From contig NZ_JANFQO010000002.1 of the NCBI RefSeq assembly GCF_024437735.1, positions 62,001 through 126,000 of the forward strand: 64,000 nucleotides of DNA. Direction: 5' to 3'. The number at the start of each line of letters is the position of its first letter. Position 1 is the stretch's first letter. The notes under the pieces are model-generated. The model worked only from the letters and a program-made list of their open reading frames with translations. It was not told the DNA's origin and did no database searches. The position numbers and the translations under genes are program-made. This DNA comes from Tahibacter harae. GTDB lineage: Bacteria > Pseudomonadota > Gammaproteobacteria > Xanthomonadales > Rhodanobacteraceae. This document shows, one piece after another, positions 28,658 to 37,500 of this stretch.

Positions 28658-28711
28658 CAGTGGCACTTTAGGGGACGCCGTTATAGCCGTCCTGGGGTGG
28701 AAATGCCACTG
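28658..28711. promoter_or_regulatory. Overlapping divergent promoters and candidate TetR operator
   Basis: An 8-bp inverted repeat, CAGTGGCA (28658-28665) and TGCCACTG (28704-28711), supplies a GTGGCA -35 in each direction. For pfa1 (-): GTGGCA at 28709-28704, 18-bp spacer, TATAAC at 28685-28680. For tetR (+): GTGGCA at 28660-28665, 16-bp spacer, TATAGC at 28682-28687. Between the arms lies a second dyad, GGACG-N10-CGTCC (28673-28692), covering both -10 elements and a likely repressor site. TGGCACT is also directly repeated at 28651 and 28661. Assignments are by eye. Confidence 0.5.
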
Positions 28712-29287
28712 CGAGAAGCCAAGAAGGCCGCAGTCCGTCAAGCGCTGGTCGCCGCGGCGAACCGCCGCTTCCATCGCCACGGCTTTGAACAGACCACGAT
28801 CGACGAGATCTGCGCCGACGCCGGCGTGAGCCGGCGCACCTTCTTCCGCTATTTCGAGAACAAGGAAGCGCTCGCGTTTCCGCACCGGAACGAACGCCTG
28901 GAACGCTTCCTCGCCCTGCTCGACGGGGCCGGCCACTCGCCCAACCCGGTCGACGGCCTGCGCGCGATCTGCGAAATCTTCGCCCAGGAATACTCGGCCA
29001 ACCGCGCGGCCATCCTGGCGCAGCAGCGCCTGGTCGATTCCGTACCGGCTCTCGCCGCGCGCGAGCACGAGATCGACCGCGACTGGGAAACCGCGATGGC
29101 CGCCACGTTCCACCGCCGCTTCGGCCGCGGCGCCGCCTCCGAGCGCCGCGCACGCCTGATGGCCGGCGCCGCCATCGGCGTCATCCGCGCGACGATGCGC
29201 TACTGGTACGAAAAGGATGGCAAGCCCGATCTGGCGCGGCTGGGGCAGGAAGCACTGGACGGACTGGAGCAAGGTTTCCTGTCCTGA
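28703..29287 (+). CDS. TetR/AcrR-family transcriptional regulator
   Basis: A 194-residue repressor-type regulator. The N-terminal TetR DNA-binding domain shows RQALVAAANRRFHRHGFEQTTIDEICADAGVSRRTFFRYFENKEAL, with the helix-turn-helix at about 30-52. The C-terminal helical ligand domain contains the YSANRAAILAQQRLVDSVP block seen in TetR members acting near lipid or antibiotic genes. The start MPLREAKK (ATG 28703) follows GGGGTGG closely; longer upstream frames run antisense through pfa1. Divergent placement 46 bp from pfa1 makes it the likely local regulator of the synthase operon and of itself. The ligand could be an acyl-CoA or pathway product (inference). Confidence 0.92.
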   Translation: MPLREAKKAAVRQALVAAANRRFHRHGFEQTTIDEICADAGVSRRTFFRYFENKEALAFPHRNERLERFLALLDGAGHSPNPVDGLRAICEIFAQEYSANRAAILAQQRLVDSVPALAAREHEIDRDWETAMAATFHRRFGRGAASERRARLMAGAAIGVIRATMRYWYEKDGKPDLARLGQEALDGLEQGFLS

Positions 29288-29345
29288 GTGCTGCCTGATA
29301 CCGGACGAAGTTGATCGCTTCGCCGACGGCTTGAAATTTGGCCGC

Positions 29346-30506
29346 CTATTTCACCGGAACGCACCGCCGCAAATGCTCCGCCAGTTGCACGATCGGCGTA
29401 TCGCCCTCGATATCGCGCCGGTCGTAGCGGGAGTCAGCGTACGCGACCATGCTGTCGAAATTCGGGTTACCGGCGAGCCAGGCCAGCACGATCGGTCCTT
29501 CGGCGGACAGAAAATCGATACCGTCGATGCGAGAGCGATCGCCGTTCACGAGACGGTCCAGTTCGCGGACCTGGCTGCAGCGCTCGACCAGCACCGGCAG
29601 TTTCTTGCCGAGGAACTTGATGAACGCCTCGATATGCCGGAGCGATTTGATGTCGAAACCCCCGCGGCCTTCGATGCTTGCCAGTCGCAGATCGCAGGTC
29701 GATGAACGTTCGTGCTGCGGAATGACGCTCGCGACCAGCCGCTCTACCGTGTGCTGGCGCACGGAAATCAGGACGTCGCAGGTAAAGAAGGGAGGATCGT
29801 CGTAGCCGACGCCGCAGATCGTCAACGTCGTGTCGTCGCGGGTCTGGACGAAATCGTCGCCCCCGCGGGCTTGCCTTACCTCGAAGCCCAGCGGAATCAG
29901 TATTGCCTCCAAGGCACGTCCCAGCGTGGCGGTCAGCTCATCGCGATCATTCGGCCATCCGAAGGTGATCTGGGTGCCGTTGGCGACGACCGCGCCCTTG
30001 CGCGGTACCAGCCGCGTGAAACGCAACCCGCGATTCTCGCCGTAGCGGAAGCCGGTGCAGGACTTGGCCACGGCTGCAGGCACGCCGTAAACGGCATCGT
30101 GGCCCTCCGCGCGATGCCGCGCGATCGCCTGTTTGAGCAGCGCCGCCGTTTCCCTGGGCGGTTCCCCTTCGGTCTCGAGGTGTTCCGCGCCCTGATCGAG
30201 CAGATGCGTGATCTGCCAGACCTGCCTGCCGTCCTGCCACAGGAACGCAGTCGACGCATTGGCGTTTTCGCTTTCGGCGCAGCCGACCACGCTTGCCTCC
30301 AGCGACAGCGCCGACAGCTTCGCGGGGTGGATCAGTGCGTGCCAGAACGCATTTGCCGCGACGACATAGCCGCCCTGCGGCAGGGGTGCGCCGGCGATCT
30401 CGCCCTCGCCCTCGCCCACGGCGGTGCCGGTGTCCTCAAGGTTCAACGCCGCGAGTACTTGCGCCGGCGACAGCGCCGCCGACAACCACGAAAACGCCCT
30501 GCTCAT
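29346..30506 (-). CDS. Uncharacterised cytoplasmic protein
   Basis: A 386-residue protein without signal peptide or membrane helix, and I do not recognise its family. It is mixed alpha/beta, with segments such as PQGGYVVAANAFWHALIHP near the N-terminus and LASIEGRGGFDIKSLRHIEAF later. ATG 30506 is preferred because GGAGCAAG precedes it. The longer frame to 30653 is not preferred. The gene is convergent with tetR, with only 58 bp between stops, and has no operon partner. It could be an immunity- or SMI1-like protein or a stand-alone unknown; nothing decides this. Confidence 0.7.
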   Translation of the reverse strand: MSRAFSWLSAALSPAQVLAALNLEDTGTAVGEGEGEIAGAPLPQGGYVVAANAFWHALIHPAKLSALSLEASVVGCAESENANASTAFLWQDGRQVWQITHLLDQGAEHLETEGEPPRETAALLKQAIARHRAEGHDAVYGVPAAVAKSCTGFRYGENRGLRFTRLVPRKGAVVANGTQITFGWPNDRDELTATLGRALEAILIPLGFEVRQARGGDDFVQTRDDTTLTICGVGYDDPPFFTCDVLISVRQHTVERLVASVIPQHERSSTCDLRLASIEGRGGFDIKSLRHIEAFIKFLGKKLPVLVERCSQVRELDRLVNGDRSRIDGIDFLSAEGPIVLAWLAGNPNFDSMVAYADSRYDRRDIEGDTPIVQLAEHLRRCVPVK

Positions 30507-30968
30507 CCAGCTTGCTCCTTCCCATCCGGCGCGCGCCGCCGCGCAGTCTAGCGCGTCAGGGTTCGGCCAAGCCGACAGGGCAACCTGGCAACCAGAGACC
30601 AGGCATCGGCCAGCACGCATCACCGGTCGAATCTGACATCGCCGCTGTCGCAAGTATCGGCGAAACCGCGCTTTCCGATCCGCAGATTGTCCGGAGCGCC
30701 CCCGTGCTGCACCCCGTTACGGTCGCAGGAACCCGGATGCCATGGGTGACAGTGGCGCCTATCAGCAAGTCGACCGTGTCGTTGCTGTTGCCGGAACCGT
30801 ACAAGTGCAGCCGGCGTCCGCGCAGGTCCATGGGCAGGCCAGGGCGGACAGTCGGCGGTGCCGCCGCCGGAGCAGCCGCACTTTTTTCGGTCCGGATGAT
30901 TTTTTCGGGGTCAAAAAAACGGAAGACACGCTGATGCTGCCCCCTTTGCGGCAATTCCGGAGCCGTCC
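30507..30968. other. Intergenic region with AT-rich block
   Basis: About 460 bp between divergent genes. Near 30888-30922 is an AT-rich island unusual for this window: TTTTTTCGG, then ATTTTTTCGGGGTCAAAAAAAC, the latter a near-dyad of T- and A-runs around CGGGGTC. It is a plausible promoter or bending element for the gene at 30969. A minus-strand frame at 30556-30831 (91 codons) has tolerable codon bias but no recognised product, and I do not call it. Confidence 0.5.
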
Positions 30969-31553
30969 ATGTCCCGTCGCCCTGTTCCTCCCTGGTGCCA
31001 AGGCACCATCGCTGCCCTCGCCCTGGCCGCACCGCTCCCTGTGATGGCCGCGGGCGGCGCCTGCGCGGGGTCGCCGCCGCCGGCGTTCGAGCTTTCCATC
31101 GCCAGCGGGGCAATGCGCGACGGCGAGGAAAACCGGGTCGAGGTGCGCGCCCATGCCGACGGCTGCGTCGCCGTGCGCCGGCCCTGGTTTCTGCGCGAGG
31201 CGGGCGAGTACGAGCTGCGTCTGGATGCGCGGGAATGGGCGGCGCTGCAAAGCGCGGTGGCGCCGGAGGAACTGCGCAAGATCGATCCGCGGCGCCTGGG
31301 CGCACAGACAAGGCAGGTATGGAAGGATGCGGCGGCCGGCCCGGTCGTGTTCGCCGAGCCGGATGCGGATGTGTACACCCTGCGCTGGCGCGAGGGCGAT
31401 GCGCTGCGCCAGCTGGTGGCGGGTGATCCGCGCCAGGCGGCGGCGCGCCAGCCCGAATCGGCCGAGGCGGGCCGCGTCGCGCAAGCGGTAGCGGCTCTGC
31501 GTGCGCTGGCTTCGCGCACGGGCAAGCCTGTGGCGGCGGAGGGCGCGAAATGA
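30969..31553 (+). CDS. Small secreted protein coupled to the metzincin-like exoprotein
   Basis: A 194-residue exported protein with the signal peptide IAALALAAPLPVMAAGG. The mature part contains two early cysteines (GACAG and DGCVAV) and an RPWFLREAGEYELRLDAREW block; no known domain is recognised. GGAG precedes the ATG. Its TGA overlaps the ATG of the 2550-aa protein (ATGA at 31550-31553), so the two are translationally coupled. It could be a chaperone, inhibitor or accessory factor for that putative protease, which is inference from coupling alone. Confidence 0.8.
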   Translation: MSRRPVPPWCQGTIAALALAAPLPVMAAGGACAGSPPPAFELSIASGAMRDGEENRVEVRAHADGCVAVRRPWFLREAGEYELRLDAREWAALQSAVAPEELRKIDPRRLGAQTRQVWKDAAAGPVVFAEPDADVYTLRWREGDALRQLVAGDPRQAAARQPESAEAGRVAQAVAALRALASRTGKPVAAEGAK

Positions 31554-34500
31554 ACCGCACCCGCCTGACCGCATTGATCGCTTTCGCCGCGACCGCGCTG
31601 CCGCAGCTGGCTGGCGCCGGCAGCTTCATCGCGGTCGAAGAGGACGAACCCGGCCGCGTCGCACATCAGAACTACCAGGGCGCCGGCGGCGAGCTGGCGC
31701 AGATCCGCGTCTGCATCGACAACTCGGTCAACCCGGCCCTGGCCGCCGCCGCGGAACCGGCGGTGCGCAATGTCGTCGCCACCTACAACCGTATCCGTTC
31801 GCTGGCGGACAACACCTATGCCGAAGGTGCGGCGACCAGCGCGCCCCCGGACCAGGTGGATTTCGAAACCGTGCTGCTGCACGAATTCATGCACGCCAAC
31901 GGCCTGGATCATCCCAACCAGGCCAACAATCCCGCGGGCGCCGGCGGCTACAACTATGGCGACTCGCGCAGCGCCGACGGCGCCAACAACGTGCTCGATC
32001 ACCTTGGCGATGCCGACGGCATTCCCGGCTCGGCCGACGACCAGCGCGGCGACGACGTGAACCTGCTCTGGTATCCGCGCGGCACCAACGATCCCGCCGT
32101 GCTGCCTGCGGTGGTGGATACGACCACGATGGCGCGCACGCTGGACCATCTGCCGCCGGGCCAGCATTTCGCCGCGAACGCCAACAGCGCGGTGATGGCT
32201 GCGCTGGGCCATCCCAACAGCGAGGCGGTGGCGGTACAGGGCTATGTGCAGGGCCAGGTCGGCCGTCATCTGCACCATGACGACCTGGCCATGCTGCAGC
32301 TGGCGCGGGCCGGTATCGACGGCCTCGCCGGCACGGCCGACGACTATCGCACCAGCGCGGTGTTCGCCGGTTTCTTCAACAATCCGCAGGGCGGCGAATG
32401 CTCCATGGTGGTGCGCTTCATCGACGAGGTCGGCTTCGCCGGCACCCTGGTCGGCCTCACGCCGCTGGCGCCCAACCATTGGCGCCTGATCTACCCGACC
32501 CGCATGCGCTTCAACCCGGCGGTGAACTGGTACTTCACGCCGGGCGCCAACACCGCGATGCAGATAGACCCGGCCACGCCCGGCACCAGTTCCGGCGTGA
32601 CGCCGTACACCGTGCAGGTAACGGTGGCCAAGGCCGGCTACAACCTGATGAGCGGCACGCCGCGGGGAAGCGTGATCGTGCGCGACGGCGCGCGCGGCGA
32701 CCCGCTGACGGCGGCCTGTTCCATTGATCTCACGCCGGCTTCGGGCGGCAGCGGCAGCTGCCTGCTCACGCCCGTGACCGCCGGCCGCAAGATACTGACC
32801 GCCGACTACGTCGGCTGGGGCGGCTGGGACGGCAATACCGCCAGCGTCGCGCACGACGCTACCGGCGTGGTGACGTTCGCGAACATCACGCAGGCCCCCT
32901 CCCCGTCCGCCATCGGCGTCGATGTCAATTTCGACTGGGCGCTGGTGCCGCCGGGCGGAGGCGCGCCGGTGCAGGCCAGCGGCAGCGTCGTGGTGAAGGA
33001 AGCGGCCGACTGCGCTTCCGCGCCGGCCGATCCCGCACTGCAGTGCTCGGCGACACTGCCGGCGCACGGCTGTTCCATCCGCTTTTCCAGCCCCGGCACG
33101 CATACGCTGCGGCTGTGCTACAGCGGCGACAGCGCCGTGGCGCCGGCCCAGGCCAGCGTGGTGCATACCGTGCTCGCCGGACGCGCGACTGCGACCAGCA
33201 TCCTGGCGCAGTCCTCGTCGCTGACCAAGCCCTACGAGCCGTATACCGTACAGGTGCAGGTACGCGAGGTTCCGGACCAGGGCGGCCATCCGCAGGGCAC
33301 CGTCATCGTGCGCGACGGCGACGACAGCGATCCGCTGACCGCGCGCTGCACCGCCACGCTGGCCGGCACGCCCGACGAAACCGCGTCCTGCCAGCTCGCT
33401 TCCAACCGTGCCGGCGTGCACCCGCTCACCGCGTCGTTCGCCGACCAGGGGCTGTGGATGGGCAGCAGTTCGGCCTCGCTCGCCCATTCGGTGCGCAGCT
33501 TCGCCATCGTCAGCAACAATCCGTCCAGCGTGCCGCTGGGACAGGCGGCCAGCGTGGTGGTGGCGCTGGAAGTCGCGCCCTTCGGCGCCACGCCGGCGCC
33601 CAGCGGCACCATCGTCGTCAGCAACGGCAGCGACAGCTGCGAGATCGTGCTGCCGGCCAGCCATTGCGCCTGGCGCGGCAGCAGTACGGGCACGCATCAG
33701 CTGGTCGCCAGCTGGAGCGGCGATGCCAACTATCCGGCCATGACCACAGCCGCGGTGATGCAGACGGTGACGCCGGCGGCGCCGTATCCGCGCTGGGTAT
33801 CGCAGGCGCGCAGCGGCTATCCGGAAAGCAACGCCGCCTCGACCGGATCCAACCGCGGGCTGTCCGCGGACGGCCGCTTCGTGGTGTTCTCTTCCAGCGC
33901 GACCGACCTCGTCGGCGACGATACGAACGGCGTCGAGGACGTATTCGTGCGCGACCAGCTCAACGGCGGGCTGCGCCGCGTCAGCGTCACCGCCGCCGGC
34001 GCGCAGGGCAACGGTGCCAGCCGCCTGCCGGCCATCAGCGCCGACGGGCGCTTCGTGTCGTTTGAATCGCAGGCGAGCAATTTCTTTCCTGGCGACAGCA
34101 ACGACAAGGACGTCTTCGTCAAGGACCTCTACAGCGGCGCCCTGGTGCGCGCGACCACGCGCGCCGACGGCAGCGCGCCGACCACGCCCGAACTCGCGTT
34201 CGCCACCACGGCGCTGCGTTCCTCGCTGAGCGCGGACGGGCGCTTCGTGGCCTTCGCCACCTACCGCCTGCTGGCGCCCGGCGATACCAACGGCCGCGTC
34301 GACACCTACGTCAAGGACCTCGCCACCGGCGCGCTGGACCTCGTCAGCAGCAACAGCGCCGATCAGCCCGGCGACAACCACAGCCAGTTTCCCGCCATCA
34401 GCGCCGATGGCCGCTACGTTGCCTACAACTCCACCGCGGGCAACCTGGTGCCGAATTTCCCGGCGAACGGCCTGCTCAACCGCGTCTTCGTCAAGGACCG

Positions 34501-37500
34501 CCAGACCCGTGTTTCCTCCTTGGCCAGCGCCCTGGCGGACGGCACCGTGGCCGACGGCGCCTGCGGCGACTACCCGGCGATCAGCGCCGACGGCCGCTAC
34601 GTCGCGTTCCAGTGCAGCGCGACCAACCTGCCCGCCCTGATCTGGAACGGCGAGCGCGTATTCGTCAAGGACATGAGCAGCGGAGCGATCGAACTGGCCG
34701 CTTCCAGCATTACCTACAGCAACAGCCGCACGCCGTCGCTCAGCGCCGATGGCCGCTACGTCGTGTTCCAGACCGGCATCAATGCATCGCCCGGCTACGT
34801 CGCGGTGGTCGTCAAGGATCGCCAGAGCGGTCAGTTGGTCAACCAGCACGTTCTGCCCGGCAGCACCCCGGCGCAGGAGGACCAGGTGCCATGGGAAACG
34901 CGCATGTGGCCGTCGATCAGCGCCGACGGACGCTACGTGGCCTACCAGTCGGTGTCCGCGGCAATCGCGCCGCCGGACAACAACGCCGCTGCCGACGTGT
35001 TCGTGCGCGACCGCGTGGCCGGCCTGACCCAGCGCGCCAGCGGCGCCTACTTCGGCCTGCGCAACGACGGCGACAGCGACAACGCGGCGATCTCGCGCGA
35101 CGGCAGCATCGCCGTCTACGATTCCTTCAGCTCGCGCCTGATCGACGGCGATGCCAACGGCCAGCGCGATGTATTCGTCTACCGCAGCGGCAGCGGCACT
35201 GCGACGCGCCTGAGCACGGCCGCCGATGGCACGCCCGCCAACGGCGCGAGCTACGCACCGGCGCTGGCCGAGCACACCGGCGACGTGTTTTTCCTGTCCG
35301 CGGCCGGCAACCTGGTTGCCGGCGACACGAACGGCAAGGTCGATGTGTTCCGCCGGCATTCCAGCGGCGGCAGCATCCAGCGCATGAACCTGTTCTACGG
35401 TTCCCAGGCCAGCGCCGACGCACAGGCGCCGCTGGCGGTCAGCGGCGACGGCCGCATCATCGCCTTTGCCTCGGCCGATGGCGGCATCGCCGGCGATTCC
35501 AACGGGTTCACCGATATTGTCGTCTACCGGCCGTACAACAACGGCTCGGCCAATCCGCTGACGGTGGCGGCCAACGGCAACAGCCTGCAGCCGGCGATTT
35601 CCGACGACGGCCGCATCCTCGCCTTTGCGTCCGAGGCCACCAATCTCGGCGTCAGCGGCGCCGCCGGCGTGCGCAGCGTGTATGCACGCAACATGCGCGA
35701 GTACTACAACGTGCCCCAGCCCATGCAGCTGGTCAGCGCCGACGCCGCCGGCGTGCCCGCCAACGGCCGCAGCGAGCAGCCGGCCGTGAGCGCCGACGGC
35801 CGCTACGTCGCCTTCGTGTCCTGGGCGACCAATCTCGTGCCCGGCGACGACAACGGCGTCGCCGATATCTTCGTCAAGGACATTCAGACCGGCGCGATCG
35901 AGCGCGTCAACACCACGGCCGCCGGCGCGCAGGGCGCGGGCGGCGACTGTGCCTCGCCCGCGTTCAGTTCCGGTGCGCGTTTCGTCGGTTTCGTCTGCGC
36001 CCAGGGCAACCTCGTCGCGGGCGGCGGCGGCACGCCGGCCTACTACGTCAAGGACCGCAGCAATGCAGCGATCGTGCGTCTGTCGCAGACGGCCGGCGGC
36101 AGCGCGGCCGACGCCGCCAGCAGCGCGGGTGCGCATGCGCTGGCCGACAACGGCATGGGCGTGTTCGTCTCCGATGCGGGCAATCTGGCGGCGCTGGATT
36201 CCCCGCTGGTTTCCAACGTATTCCTCAACCTCTATCCGGCCGCGTTCAGTGCGAGTGCGGTCAGTATCGTGTCGACCTCGCCCGCCCAGCCGGAAGTCGG
36301 CCGCGGCTATACAGTCGCTGTCAGCGTGACGGGCTCGGGCGCAAATCCACCGACAGGCCGCGTGCGCGTATTCGACGGCACCGACGCCTACCCGACCTGT
36401 GTCGCCACGCTGACTCCGGGTACGCCTTCCACCGGCAGCTGCGAGCTGGGCACCGGCGTGAGCGGCACAGCCACGCTGACCGCGTACTACGGCGGCGACG
36501 ACAGCAATGGCGCGGCGGTCTCGCCGGCCTTCTCCGTGCCCGTACAGGACTTGGTGCTGCCGGCCAAACCGATCATTTCCACCGTCACGCCCGGCAACGG
36601 CCGCGCCACGGTGCAGATCGGCATGAGCAACGTCGGCTCGCCGTTTTCCGGCTATACCACCACCTGCGGGGCGCAGACTCAGAACAGTACGGGCATGCCG
36701 GTCGTGGTGACCGGATTGCAGAACGGCGTGACCGTGGACTGCCGCGTCGTCGTACACAACGTCGTCGGCAGCAGCCCGCCCTCCGATCCGGTCAGCGTCA
36801 CGCCCAGGGCCGGCACCAGCGCCGCCATCACCGCGCATACGCCCAATCCCTCGCGCGTGAACCTGGCCTACAGCGTGAGCGTGGCCGTGCAGGGCGAAGG
36901 CACGCCGGCACCCGGCGGCCAGGTGACCGTATCCGACGGCGCCGCCTCGTGCGTGGCGGCACTGACGCCGGGCTCGCCCTCCGTTGGAAATTGCACGCTG
37001 GTTTCAACGCTGCGCGGCAGTCGGACGCTGACCGCCAGTTACGCCGGCGACAGCGCGAACACCGGTTCCAGCGGCACCGCCGCACACAGCGTGGCCGATG
37101 TGCCCGCCGCGCCCGTGCTGACGCAGGCGGCACCGGGCAACGGCCGCGCGACGCTGACCTTCGGCGCTCCCGCGGACAACGGCGGCAGCGCCGTGCTCGA
37201 CTACACCGCGAGCTGCGGCGCGCAGTCCGCCGTAGACACGCAATCGCCGCTGGCGGTGACCGGCCTGACCAACGGCACGCCGGTGAGCTGCAGCGTGACC
37301 GCACGCAATGCACTGGGCCACAGCCTTGCCTCCAACGCCATCGAAGTAACGCCGGCCACCGTGCCGGGCAAGCCGAATCTGATCGGCGTGCAGCCGGGCG
37401 ACGGCAGCGCCACCTTCACGTTCTCTGCGCCGGAAAACGATGGCGGCAGCCTTGTCGACAGTTACCGCGCGGTCTGCGCCGGCAAGTTCGCCGCCGGTCC

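Noticed and set aside
30556-30831. 91-codon minus-strand ORF
   Set aside because: Moderate codon bias only; no ribosome binding site or similarity recognised.
30911-36838. 1975-codon minus-strand ORF
   Set aside because: Shadow of the metzincin-like gene, whose plus-strand frame has a signal peptide, motifs and a known tail.
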